Below are positions 30,765 to 39,290 of a DNA stretch of 64,000 bases, one piece after another. The translations under genes were made by a program, and so were the position numbers. The stretch covers positions 186,001 through 250,000 of the forward strand of contig JADJBW010000001.1 of assembly GCA_016703525.1 (NCBI GenBank), in the 5' to 3' direction. The DNA is from Actinomycetota bacterium (GTDB lineage Bacteria; Actinomycetota; Acidimicrobiia; Acidimicrobiales; Microtrichaceae). How positions within the stretch are numbered: position 1 is the first letter of the stretch; each line of letters opens with the position of its first letter. The notes below the pieces were generated by a model. That model saw only the letters and a program-made list of their open reading frames with translations, made no database searches and was not told where the DNA came from.

Positions 30765-30796
30765 GAACTCCGACCCCTCGGCGGGAGTCGGAGTTC
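30765..30796 (-). terminator. Hairpin downstream of tRNA-Pro
   Basis: A perfect 10-bp stem (GAACTCCGAC at 30765-30774 pairing with 30787-30796) with a 12-base loop lies 14 bases beyond the 3' end of tRNA-Pro on the minus strand. No T-run follows. Confidence 0.55.
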
Positions 30797-30810
30797 CGAT
30801 GACCTCGTCG

Positions 30811-30887
30811 TGGTCGGGTTGGGGAGATTTGAACTCCCGGCCTCTGCGTCCCGAACGCAGCGCTCTACCAAGCTGAGCCACAACCCG
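30811..30887 (-). tRNA. tRNA-Pro (CGG anticodon)
   Basis: The 77-base minus-strand sequence folds as a cloverleaf. The acceptor stem CGGGTTG pairs with CAACCCG. The D arm contains GCTCAGCTTGGTAGAGC. The anticodon stem CTGCG/CGCAG holds the loop TTCGGGA, which gives CGG. The T arm has GTTCAAATC. The discriminator A and CCA end are encoded. Confidence 0.95.
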
Positions 30888-30942
30888 TTGGGTGGTCGAT
30901 GCTACCGCCTCCGACCGAGGCGGCGACAACACGTTCCGCAAG

Positions 30943-31347
30943 TCAGCCCGTGGTGGCCTCGGGTCCCTCGGTGAAGAAGTCGCCGGACAGCACCGTTCGC
31001 ACGGCGCGGTTGAGCCGTCGTGCGTCGAGCGGTTTCACGAGCCAGCCGTCGGCCTGGGCCTCGTAAGCGATGAACACGTCGGCGTCACGGTCGAGCAACA
31101 GCACCACGCGCTGGTCGGGCGGCCGCCCAGCATCGGCTTCGAGGCGGAGGTCGAGGCACGCCGCCACGCCACCCATGCTGCCGATCTGCAGGTCGAGCAG
31201 CACGATCGACGGGTCGTGCTCCTTGACGGCCTGGCGGACCTCGCGGCCGGAGCGGACGCAGATGAGCGAGGTATCTGCGGCGTCGAGGGCCGCAGCGATC
31301 TCTTCGAAGAGGCGATCGGCGTCGGTCGCCACGATGACGGTAGGCAC
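30943..31347 (-). CDS. Stand-alone response-regulator receiver protein
   Basis: This 134-residue protein is a single receiver domain. It has the acidic pocket near D9/D11 (VIVATDADR), the phosphorylation site Asp52 in IVLLDLQIG, and the conserved Lys105 in WLVKPL. The Thr/Ser usually found at the end of strand 4 is not obvious (VVLLLDRD). There is no output domain, so it probably acts by protein contact. It is divergent from a STAS protein 127 bases away, which suggests a partner-switching circuit. GTG 31347 is chosen because VPTVIVATDADR is a natural first strand. Confidence 0.8.
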   Translation of the reverse strand: MPTVIVATDADRLFEEIAAALDAADTSLICVRSGREVRQAVKEHDPSIVLLDLQIGSMGGVAACLDLRLEADAGRPPDQRVVLLLDRDADVFIAYEAQADGWLVKPLDARRLNRAVRTVLSGDFFTEGPEATTG

Positions 31348-31473
31348 GACTCGCAGGGTAGCCGAGGTGTCCGACGGCACCGAAGGTGAGGGGTGATCGC
31401 GGTTGATCGGCCCGCCATCCTCGGTACGATGTGGCCCGGAACGCCGACGACGCTGCGACGAGGGGAGTACTCG

Positions 31474-31816
31474 GTGGTGGACGTAGAAGTGGTCCAAGAC
31501 GGTACGACAACGATCTGCCGGCCCGACGGCGAACTCGACGCCTTCACGGTTGCCGCGTTCCGGCAGCAGCTCGCCGATCTCGCCGGTATTGCAGCCGTGA
31601 TCATCGACCTGTCGTTGGTGCCGTTCATGGACTCGGCGGGCCTCGGCGCTGATCGGCATCCGCAAGATCCGGGAGGCCGCCGGGGAAGTCGTGGTAGTGT
31701 GCGACCGCGCGGCGGTGTTGCGCCTGTTGCACACGACCAGATTCGACCGCATGGTCACCGTCGTCGCCAGCGTCGCCGAGGCACACCCTCGCCTTGCCGA
31801 GGCGCCGACCGCCTGA
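31474..31816 (+). CDS. STAS-domain anti-sigma factor antagonist (one frame break)
   Basis: The product is a SpoIIAA/RsbV-like protein of about 114 residues. It reads GELDAFTVAAFRQQL, then VIIDLSLVPFMDSAGLGA with the phosphorylatable Ser in DSAGLG. After a break at 31645-31650 it reads LIGIRKIREAAGEVVVVC and LLHTTRFDRMVTVV to the TGA at 31814. Adding CG to the GGCGCT tract restores GLGALIGI exactly. AGGGGAG at 31461-31467 precedes the GTG start. Such proteins free a sigma factor by binding its kinase-type anti-sigma. Confidence 0.85.
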
Positions 31817-31875
31817 CGCCGCCCACCGTGCGCCGCGGCTCGGTCGTGGTCGTCGTACGCTCGCCGTGATGACGC

Positions 31876-32406
31876 GTGTCCGGTCAGCTCGGTGACATCA
31901 CCACCTTCGAGGTCGACGCGGTCGTGAACGCCGCGACCGATCCTCGCCGCGGGCTCCGGCGTGTGTGGTGCGATCTACCGGGCGGGGGCGACGCGATCTT
32001 CGACGAGTGCGCCCGCATCGTCGCGGCGTCCGGCCCGGTCGATGTGGGACATGCCGCGATGACCGGCGGCGGGCGCCTGACGGCCCGCCACGTGATCCAT
32101 GCGGTCGGCCCGGTGTGGTCGGGTCGCGACGCGGCCGGTGACGACCGCCGGCTCGCCTCGTGCTACCGCGAGTCGTTGGACCTCGCCGCGGGTCTGGCCT
32201 GGCGTCCGTCGCGTTCCCGTCGATCAGCACCGGTGTGTTCGGGTTTCCGCCGGATCGGGCGGCCGGCGTTGCGGTCGCAGGTGCGCGGGTGGGTGGCCGA
32301 TCACCCCGACTCGATCGACGACGTGGTGTTCGTCTGCTTCGACCACGCCGATCGAGCGCGATACGCGTCGCTGCTCGACGACCGCGACCCGCCGGCAGCC
32401 ACGTAG
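31876..32406 (+). pseudogene. Macro-domain (ADP-ribose-binding) gene with about four frame breaks
   Basis: The conserved pieces are all present but in different frames. GDITTFEVDAVVNAA is first, then LAAGSGVCGAIYRAGG, then the base frame again with GHAAMTGGGRLTARHVIHAVGPVW and LASCYRESLDLAA. Next comes VAFPSISTGVFGFPPDRAA in another frame, and the base frame with DSIDDVVFVCFD at the end. That order matches MacroD-like proteins that bind or remove ADP-ribose. Breaks lie near 31950, 31980, 32190 and 32280. The motifs are unchanged, so sequencing error or very recent loss is likely; I mark it as broken as read. Confidence 0.75.
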
Positions 32407-32469
32407 CGGCGCCCGGAGCAGACCGGTCGGTGTCCCCCGGACAGCGCCGGCGTGCGCCAGACTCGGGGC

Positions 32470-32648
32470 ATGCGAACGATCGGCAACATCGTGTGGTTCG
32501 TGGTGGCCGGCATCTGGTCGCCGTGCAGTGCGTGAAGATCGGCGTGCTCGGTCTCTGGCCGTTCGGTCGGTCGGTCGTACCGATCGGCGCCGTGGGGAGT
32601 ATCCCGGCCCGTCCTGTGAGCGCACCGGCGGCGGGGCCGTACGCCTGA
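32470..32648 (+). pseudogene. YccF-like small membrane protein with internal deletion
   Basis: The start MRTIGNIVWFVVAGIW is typical of YccF-domain proteins. The expected middle, about 20-25 residues up to IGIPFGI, is missing. The reading then resumes in another frame with QCVKIGVLGLWPFGRSVVP, the usual second half, and ends at the TGA at 32646. So the gene lacks part of its membrane helix pair. This is either a true deletion or an assembly collapse. Confidence 0.65.
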
Positions 32649-32687
32649 CCGGCGCGTGCCCGGCGCACGGAGCGGCTCACTGGCTGG

Positions 32688-33783
32688 TCAGGCCACGTCG
32701 GTGAAGAGGTGGCATCCGAGGAGTTCGAGTGTTTCCAGGTCGTGGACCTCGACGGGAAGAAACGGCACCTCGCACAGCGTCGCACCGGTGATTCGGCGGT
32801 GGAGGGGCTCCAGGTACGCACGCTCGGCCGACGCAATCGTGACGAGGTCGGCGAGCGCCCGGTACTGGCTGCCCAACGCGGTACCGGCGTACCGCTCGGC
32901 GGCTTCCTCGGCCTCGGCCGGCGAGTGCGCACCGACCGTCGGGTGGATGCGGTTCACCACGAGCGCCCGCACGTCGATGTCGTTCTCCGCGAGCCGCCCG
33001 GCGAAGTACGCCGCCTCGGTGACCGTGTCGCGGCGCGGCGACGCGACGAGCACGAACGCGGTCGAGTCGGCCACGAGCAGGCGCTCCACGAGCCGGGCCC
33101 GCGACTTGAACCCCTCGTCCATCCCCTCGAACGCCGCGAAGAACGCGATCGCATCGGCGATGACCTCGCCGCCGACCACCTTGCCGACGCTGCGGAGGAA
33201 GGTCTGCGCGGCCATGTTGACCGCCCGCACGAGCCCGCGGGTCGGCGCCGTCAACACCCGGTACAGGCGGTGGTCGAGGAAGCGGGCGAGGCGTCCGGGT
33301 GCGTCGAGGAAGTCGAGCGCGTTCCTCGTGGGCGGCGTGTCGACCACGATGGGGTCGTAGTCGTCCGACGTGGCCAACTCGTACAACTTCTCGCTCGCCA
33401 TGTATTCCTGCGGGCCCGAGAGCGCGCCTGCGATGTTGCGGTAGAAGCGGTTCGACAGGATCTTCTCGGCCTGATCGGGCGACCCCGCGTAGCGCGACAC
33501 GAGGTCGTCGAAGGTGCCCTCGGTGTCGAGCATCAGCGCAGACAGGGTGCCGGGCCAGGGCCCGGTGACGAGCGCGGGGTCGTTGCCGATCTGGTCGATG
33601 CCGAGCGCGTCCGCCAACCGGCGCCGGGTCGATCGTGACCACCACGGCGCAGCGCCGCGGCGAGCCCTTCGAGCGCGATGGCGGCGGCCGTCGTGGTTTT
33701 GCCCACGCCGCCGGACCCGCAGCACACCACCACCGGGCGTCGCGCACGAGATCGTCAAGCGTCCCGACGGGCGTCTCGCTCAC
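32688..33783 (-). CDS. ArsA/GET3-like ATPase, second of a pair (frame breaks at N-terminus)
   Basis: This is a P-loop ATPase of about 365 residues from the ArsA/GET3 group. The P-loop CCGSGGVGKTTTAAA, VVVTIDPA and LADALGI are split over three frames between 33600 and 33750. Adding CG at two sites (near 33618-33627 and 33644-33650) restores most of it. The rest is intact: DYDPIVVDTPPTRNALDFL, GMDEGFKSRA and VLVASPRRDTVTEA. It overlaps the end of the first copy by 4 bases (GTGA). The pair beside NfeD and WhiB recalls Rv3679-Rv3680 next to WhiB4 in mycobacteria. No arsenic genes are near, so arsenite export is unlikely. Confidence 0.8.
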
Positions 33784-34750
33784 CGGTCTCCTCCGATGCC
33801 CGAGTCGAGGGTGCGGATCTGGTCGAGCAGCGCGTCCGCCAACCCTCGAGATGCCGGCGCCCCAACTCGGAGGTGAACAGGAACGGAAGGTGCAGCTGCT
33901 CAAGGGGCGGTTCGCGCCCGAGCGATCCAACTGGACCGCCTGTGCTGGTGCGCTGCGCTCGCGCCGGAAGTCGACGCGGCTTGCAGTTCGGCAGCGTCCT
34001 CGGCGTCGAGCTGCACCCCAGCGGCCTCGGCGGCCGCTTCCACGGGTAGGTCGAGTCCGTCGAGCGTGGGCAGGATGCCGTTGACGACGATCGGACTGAG
34101 CTTCACGCCGACCTGATCCTCCCAGGCTGTAGGCCGTCTCGGTCAGCTCGTTGACGGGTGTCTCCTCGGCAGCGTCACCAAGAGCACCTGGCACCGCGAC
34201 GCGTCCTGCAGGAGTTCTGCCACCTCGTGTGCCTGCTGGCGGATCGGCCCGACGGTCACGGCATCGAGCAGGCCCGTCGCGCTCCGCAGAAAGGTGATCG
34301 CGTGGCCGGCAGCGGGCGCGTCGACGAGCACCACATCGGCGGCGCTGGCGCTCGAGCTGTTTGACCTTCCCCAGGATCAAGACGTCCTTGATGCCCGGGG
34401 TCGCGGTGGCGACCAGGTCGAGGGCCCCGCTCTCCGACAGTCGCTTCGACACCCGGTTCAGCCCGTGGTCGCGCAGGTACTCGAGCAGGGCCTCGTCGGG
34501 GGTGAGTGTGCGCGCCCTGATCGAGCCGCCGTTCGTGCCGCTCCACAGCTCGGATTCCTCGTATCCGAGCTCCCCGGCGCCGAACAACGCACCGAGCCCC
34601 GACTTGCCGTCGACCTCGATGATGAGCGCCCGAAGTCCCTCCCGCGCGGCGGCCATCGCGAGGGGTCGCGGTGGTCGTCGTCTTGCCGACGCCGCCCTTC
34701 CCGGCAACGATGGTCACCCGTGGTGCAGTGAGGAACTGCGCAGGATCCAC
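33780..34750 (-). CDS. ArsA/GET3-like ATPase, first of a pair (several frame breaks)
   Basis: Starting at GTG 34750 (VDPAQFLTAPRVTIVAGKGGVGKTTTTA) this gives a deviant Walker A motif of the ArsA/MinD type. It continues in other frames with GLRALIIEVDGKSGLGALFG, DLVATATPGIKDVLILGKV, VVLVDAPAAGHAITFL, TPVNELTETAYSL and VNGILP, in the right order for the family. It ends SGIGGDR and then TGA, overlapping the next gene. Three or more breaks lie between 33850 and 34690. Partners would be tail-anchored or membrane proteins, or redox control; this is inference from relatives. Confidence 0.75.
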
Positions 34751-34772
34751 TCTGTCCCTTTCGGAGGCCTGG

Positions 34773-36113
34773 TTGGGCAGGTTAGCGAGTCCCACATTCC
34801 GCGCCCGTCGTCTCGCCCTCGTGTTCGTGGCGTTGTTCGGCGCGTGGTTCGTCGCCGAGCCCGCCGGCGCGCAGAGCGGCGGGTTCCAGCCGTGTTCGGA
34901 CGAGGACGGGTGCGTGCTCGCGCTCGGCGTGACGGGGTTGATCGACCCCATCCTCACCGATTTCATGGTCGACGCGATCCGCGACGCGCAGCACACCGAG
35001 GGCTACCTCGCCGTGGTCGTGGTGCTCGACAGCGAGGGTTCGGTGGTCGATCAGGCGACGCTCGCCTCGCTGGTCGAGACCATGCGATCGTCGAGCGTGC
35101 CCGTGAGCGTCTGGATCGGCCCGTCGGGCGCGAGTGCGCGTGGCGGCGCCGCTGAACTGGCGCTGGCGGCCCCGTCGTTCTCGATGGCGCCGGGCGCGAG
35201 CATCGGCGACGTTGGCACCGGCGTGTTGGGCGACCCGGCCGTCGAGCGGCAACTCGATGCGCATCCTGCGGCTCGGGTCTCGATGCTGTCGGCGACGGCG
35301 GCGAAGAAGGCGCACGTGGTCGAGCGTGTCGACCCGCTGCTCGGCGACCACGTGCTCGCCATCGACGGCGTCCCGTCGAAGACGGTTCGCGACTCCGCCG
35401 GGCGCCCCAAGCGCGAGATGGTCGCGCTCGGCCTCAACGTCAAGCCGTCGCTCGGCGTGCAGCTGTTCCACACCGCCGCATCACCGTCGGTGGCCTACCT
35501 GTTGTTCGCGGTGGCCGTCGGACTGCTGCTCTTCGAGTTCTTCACCGCCGGCGTGGGCATTGCCGGGGTCGTCGGAGCCGTGTGTGGCCTGCTCGCTGCG
35601 GCGGGGCTGGGCGCGCTGCCCCTGCGACCGTGGGCGCTCGTGCTGTGTCTGTTCGCGGCCTTCGGGTTCGCCATTGACGTGCAGACGGCCATTCCGCGCG
35701 CCTGGACCATCATCGGGCTCGTGTCGTGGACCGTCGGTTCGCTGTTCCTGTTCGACGGGTTTCGACCCGGATGGCTGGCGCTCGTCACCGGCGTCGGCGG
35801 TATGGCCGTGACCATGGTGTCGGGCATGCCGTCGATGGTTCGATCTCGGTTCGGCACGCCGACGCTCGGACGCACCTGGATGATGGGCAAGGTCGGGAGG
35901 GCGGTGACAGCGCTCGCGCCCGAAGGGGTCGTCACCGTCGATGGCGGCGAGTGGCGCGGGATCACCAACCGTGCGACGCCGATCGACGTGGGCGACGAGC
36001 TGCGGGTGGTCGGCATCGACGGCATGGTGTTGGAGGTCGAACCGCTCGAAGGCGGCGCCGTCGACTACCGAGAGCAGCGTCGCGCTCGCGGTGCGAGTGC
36101 TCGCGACGACTAG
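34773..36113 (+). CDS. NfeD-like membrane-bound ClpP-class serine protease
   Basis: The 446-residue protein starts with a signal-like hydrophobic run (LALVFVALFGAWFVAEPAGA). The ClpP-like domain has VVVLDSEGSVVDQ and VSVWIGPSGASARGGAAELALAA, including the region of the catalytic Ser. Then come four or five membrane segments (around AYLLFAVAVGLLLFEFF to GWLALVTG), and a cytoplasmic OB-fold NfeD tail (GRAVTALAPEGVVTVDGGEW) at the C-terminus. NfeD proteins work with stomatins in membrane quality control. TTG 34773 has GGAGG in front; its start is only 22 bases from the divergent ArsA-like start. Confidence 0.8.
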   Translation: MGRLASPTFRARRLALVFVALFGAWFVAEPAGAQSGGFQPCSDEDGCVLALGVTGLIDPILTDFMVDAIRDAQHTEGYLAVVVVLDSEGSVVDQATLASLVETMRSSSVPVSVWIGPSGASARGGAAELALAAPSFSMAPGASIGDVGTGVLGDPAVERQLDAHPAARVSMLSATAAKKAHVVERVDPLLGDHVLAIDGVPSKTVRDSAGRPKREMVALGLNVKPSLGVQLFHTAASPSVAYLLFAVAVGLLLFEFFTAGVGIAGVVGAVCGLLAAAGLGALPLRPWALVLCLFAAFGFAIDVQTAIPRAWTIIGLVSWTVGSLFLFDGFRPGWLALVTGVGGMAVTMVSGMPSMVRSRFGTPTLGRTWMMGKVGRAVTALAPEGVVTVDGGEWRGITNRATPIDVGDELRVVGIDGMVLEVEPLEGGAVDYREQRRARGASARDD

Positions 36114-36136
36114 CGAAACGTTCACAAATTCATCCC

Positions 36137-36165
36137 TTGTCGGCCATTCCGGGCGCCGGTATGTT
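36137..36165 (+). promoter_or_regulatory. Possible housekeeping promoter of whiB
   Basis: TTGTCG (36137-36142) and TATGTT (36160-36165) are separated by 17 bases and end 25 bases before the GTG of whiB. The spacing fits a sigma-70-type promoter; not tested. Confidence 0.45.
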
Positions 36166-36190
36166 CCCCACGCGAGCAAGGGGGTTAGCC

Positions 36191-36466
36191 GTGAGCGCAC
36201 AAGCTTCGTTCGATACCTGGCAGAAGATGGGGGCCTGCCGGGCGCCGCATCACGTGGAGGTGTTCTTTCCGCCGTCGCACTTCGAGCGCAAACACGATCG
36301 CGCCGAGCGTGAGCGGCGGGCGAAGGCCATCTGCGCAGAGTGCCCGGTCGTGACCGATTGCCCTCGACTCGCGCTCGAGATCCGCGAGCCGCACGGCATC
36401 TGGGGCGGGCTCAACGAGGGCGAGCGCCGGGTGATGCTCGAGCACCGCGGGATGCTCGCCGGCTGA
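36191..36466 (+). CDS. whiB: WhiB-family iron-sulfur transcription factor
   Basis: This 91-residue protein binds a [4Fe-4S] cluster and regulates genes, usually through the principal sigma factor, in response to redox or development. The four cysteines are C16, C48, C51 and C57 (ICAEC and TDCP), and the turn GIWGG is at residues 69-73, followed by a basic segment (ERRVMLEHR). GTG 36191 follows AAGGGGG. WhiB proteins occur only in actinobacteria and their phages, which supports the origin of this DNA. Confidence 0.95.
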   Translation: MSAQASFDTWQKMGACRAPHHVEVFFPPSHFERKHDRAERERRAKAICAECPVVTDCPRLALEIREPHGIWGGLNEGERRVMLEHRGMLAG

Positions 36467-36539
36467 GGCCCGGCACATACGGAGCGCGCTCGCAGCGGCG
36501 CGCCCGATCATCCGCGGCGCGGCTGGGTACGATCGACCC

Positions 36540-37127
36540 GTGATCATCGTGCTGGCGCTGGTTCTCGGGGCGATCACCGAGCTGCTGCTGTTCTCCCGGC
36601 TCGCGTCCGCCATTGGGCTGCTCGACGCGTTCGTCACGATCGTGCTCGTCGGCGCGGTCGGCGCCTGGATCGCGAAGCGAGAGGGGGTTGCCGGCGCCCG
36701 CCGAGTGTCCGATGCGATGCGCGCCGGCCGGGCTCCCGGTCCCGAACTGCTCGACAACGCCCTGGTGTTCGCCGCCGGTCTCGCCCTGCTGATCCCGGGG
36801 TTCCTGTCGGACGCGGTCGGGCTGGTGCTGCTGATCCCGCCGGTGCGTCGCGTCGTGGCCAAACGCGCCGAAGCGGCGCTCGTGCGGCGCTACCCGGTGG
36901 CGAGCGCCATGGCCTCGGCGCCCGGCGATTCGGGGTTCGCTGGCTTCGCCCGCCGTTCGCAGCGCGACGACGCGGCCGCGTCGGCCGGGGCCTGGTCGTT
37001 CGTGGTGCGCCCCGCTCGCGGCGGACCCGACCCCGAGCGTCGCGAGGACGTGCTCGACCTCGACGCCGAGGAGGTCTTCCCCGACGACCCCCGCGCCGAG
37101 TTGCCCCGCGGTGACGGTCGCGCGTGA
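36540..37127 (+). CDS. FxsA family membrane protein
   Basis: The 195-residue protein shows the FxsA pattern: LLLFSRLASAIGLLDAF, TIVLVGAVGAWIAKREG, RRVSDAMRAGRAPGPELLDNAL, then AGLALLIPGFLSDAVGLVLLIPPVRR. It has about three membrane segments and a long acidic, probably disordered tail (DVLDLDAEEVFPDDPRAE). FxsA is a cytoplasmic membrane protein linked to phage exclusion in E. coli; its general role is unclear. Its stop overlaps the next start by 4 bases. Confidence 0.88.
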   Translation: MIIVLALVLGAITELLLFSRLASAIGLLDAFVTIVLVGAVGAWIAKREGVAGARRVSDAMRAGRAPGPELLDNALVFAAGLALLIPGFLSDAVGLVLLIPPVRRVVAKRAEAALVRRYPVASAMASAPGDSGFAGFARRSQRDDAAASAGAWSFVVRPARGGPDPERREDVLDLDAEEVFPDDPRAELPRGDGRA

Positions 37128-37939
37128 CCGCTGCGTTGGACGGCGGCGGAAGCGACGTTCCCGCCGTCCCCTCCGCGACCCTCATCGTCATCCGCGACGC
37201 TGAGCCAGGGCTCGAAACGCTCCTGATGCGGCGTCACGCGCTCGCCGGTTTCGTGGCCGGTGCCCACGTCTTCCCAGGGGGTGTGGTCGACCCGGGCGAC
37301 CACGATCCAGCGCTCGTCGAGCTGGCCGACGGGCTCGACGACGTCGGTGCCTCGCAACAGCTCGGGCTGGAGTCGGGCGGGCTTTCGTATTGGGTCGCGG
37401 CCGTGCGCGAATGCCTCGAGGAAGCCGGCCTGCTGTACGTGCGCCCCGTCGATCGAGCGGCGAATGGGCCGCACCACCCGGCGGAACGCGACCTCGCGCG
37501 GCTGCGCCTCTCGATCGAGCACGGCGACATCGGCCTCGCCGACTGGTGTCGGCGCAACGGGCTGGTGCTGACGCTGCGCGACCTCGCGTACGTCGCCCAC
37601 TGGATCACCCCCGCCGGGCTGCCGCGTCGCTACGACACGCGGTTCTTCGTGGCGGTCGCACTCGAGGGGTAGGTTGCGTTGCACGACGACCGCGAGCTGG
37701 TGAGTTGCGAGTGGCTTTGTCCGCGCGACGCCGTCGCCGCGGACGACGCCAATGAGATCGAGTTGATCCTGCCGACGCGGCGACTCATCGAGTTCCTCGA
37801 CCGCTTCGCGACCACCGCGGAGGTGATGCGGTTCGCCCGGGTGCATGCGGCGGCATCAGCGCCGGGCCCGGTGGCGATGCACCGTTCGAGCCCCTACGGC
37901 CTGCTGCTTCCGCTGCCGGGGGAACCGGCCGACGCCTGA
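37124..37939 (+). CDS. Nudix hydrolase with an in-frame amber codon
   Basis: A Nudix protein of about 271 residues is broken by a TAG at 37670-37672, in the same frame as the rest. Before the stop are MRRHALAGFVAGAHVFPGGVVDPGD and VRECLEEAG, a Nudix box with an insertion as in NUDT19-like enzymes, and RYDTRFFVAVALEG. After it the frame continues with VALHDDRELVSCEWLCP and LILPTRRLIEFL, the normal end of this subfamily. A single C to T change (CAG to TAG) would explain it. GTG 37124 overlaps the fxsA stop, and the C-terminus overlaps mrp by 46 bases. Confidence 0.75.
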
Positions 37940-39126
37940 GCGGCGTCGTGCGCGTCGAGCGCGGCGGTCACGGCGCCGAGCAGACGGGCCGAACACCCGG
38001 CGAGATCGGCCGGCGGGCTCACCTCGGTGACGATCAGCGCTGCGAGATCGGCGAACGCGGCGGCCGCCGGCCCCTCGCCCAACGCAACCGGGCGCCCGTG
38101 GTCGCCACCGTCGGCGACCGCGGGTTCGATCGGGATCGTCGCGATCAGCGGCGCTCCGACCTCGGCCGCGAGCCGGGCACCACCACCGGCGCCGAAGATC
38201 TCGTGGCGTGAACCATCGGGTGCGACGTACGCGCTCATGTTCTCGATCACACCCGCAACACGAAGATAGTTCTGGCGTCCCATGTTGACCGCCCGCACAG
38301 CGACCTTCTGCGCGCTGAGCGACGGCGTGGTCACCACGAGCATCTCGGCGCGGGGGAGCAGATGCGCGAGCCCCATCTGCACGTCGCCGGTGCCGGGCGG
38401 CATGTCGATGAGCACGTAGTCGAGCCCGGCCGACCACTCGACGTCTTCGAGGAAGTGCCGGACGGCGCGCTGCAAGATGAGCCCGCGCCACATGAGCGCG
38501 GTCTCCTCGGCGTCGACGAGGAATCCCATCGACACGACCTCGATCGACCCGTCGCCGACCGCCACGCGGTTGGGTCGGATCTTCCCCGCCGCCTCGTTGC
38601 CCTCCAGGCGTCCCTCGACGCCGAGCATCCGCGGTACCGAGAACCCCCAGATGTCCGCATCGATCAGGCCGATGCTCAGGCCCCGCGCGGCGAGCGCGGC
38701 CGCGAGGTTGACCGTGACCGACGACTTGCCGACGCCACCCTTGCCCGACGCGATCATGAGCACCTTGGCGCTGGCGGGCAGAGCGGTCTCTGGCGCTCGC
38801 TCGGCGACGTTGCGGCGTGCGATCGCCATCGCGGCCGCCTTGCCCTCGGCGTCGAGCTCGGTCCAGTCGAGGCGCACCGCCGTGACCCCGGGCACCGAGG
38901 CGACGCGAGCGCGCACGTCGCGTTGGATCTGCGCCCGCAACGGGCAGCCGGCGGTGGTGAGGGCGATCCGTACCGAGACGACTCCGTCCGGTGCCACGTC
39001 GACCTTCTTGACCATGCCGAGCTCGACGATGTTGGAACCCAACTCCGGGTCGATCACGCCGCGCAGGAGGCCCTCGATGTCGGCGGGGGCCGGCGGGGCT
39101 GGGGAGGCATGGGGATCGCTCGTCAC
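37894..39126 (-). CDS. mrp: Mrp/ApbC iron-sulfur cluster carrier ATPase
   Basis: The 410-residue protein has an N-terminal MIP18/DUF59 domain (GVIDPELGSNIVELGMV, then TTAGCPLRAQI) and a P-loop ATPase domain. The Walker A-type motif is MIASGKGGVGKSSVTVNLA, followed by IDADIWGFSVPRM and LIDMPPGTGDVQ. Mrp proteins carry Fe-S clusters to target proteins. The CxxC used by some relatives is not obvious near the C-terminus. GTG 39126 is chosen since DUF59 begins soon after. It is divergent from the ErpA gene, 164 bases away, which fits a shared Fe-S role. Confidence 0.92.
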   Translation of the reverse strand: MTSDPHASPAPPAPADIEGLLRGVIDPELGSNIVELGMVKKVDVAPDGVVSVRIALTTAGCPLRAQIQRDVRARVASVPGVTAVRLDWTELDAEGKAAAMAIARRNVAERAPETALPASAKVLMIASGKGGVGKSSVTVNLAAALAARGLSIGLIDADIWGFSVPRMLGVEGRLEGNEAAGKIRPNRVAVGDGSIEVVSMGFLVDAEETALMWRGLILQRAVRHFLEDVEWSAGLDYVLIDMPPGTGDVQMGLAHLLPRAEMLVVTTPSLSAQKVAVRAVNMGRQNYLRVAGVIENMSAYVAPDGSRHEIFGAGGGARLAAEVGAPLIATIPIEPAVADGGDHGRPVALGEGPAAAAFADLAALIVTEVSPPADLAGCSARLLGAVTAALDAHDAAQASAGSPGSGSSRP

Positions 39127-39290
39127 CGGCCCAATGCTATGGGCCCTCCCCGTACCGCCGGTCGCGCGCCGCGGGAATGCGAAGGAGCGCCGAACCGTTG
39201 GCAATACCCGACCTGGTGCCCCGGCAATCGGCCGGTACACTCGCCAGGCCGGAGTGACCCGTTGCGGCGGGCGTCGAGGAGGTTCGAATC

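Noticed and set aside
32688..34750. Arsenic resistance operon
   Set aside because: There are no arsB, arsC, arsR or arsD genes nearby, and the paired layout next to NfeD and WhiB fits another group.
37670..37672. TAG read as pyrrolysine or another amino acid
   Set aside because: No pyl genes or related context are seen, and other genes use TAG as a normal stop (for example the SDR gene at 10483).
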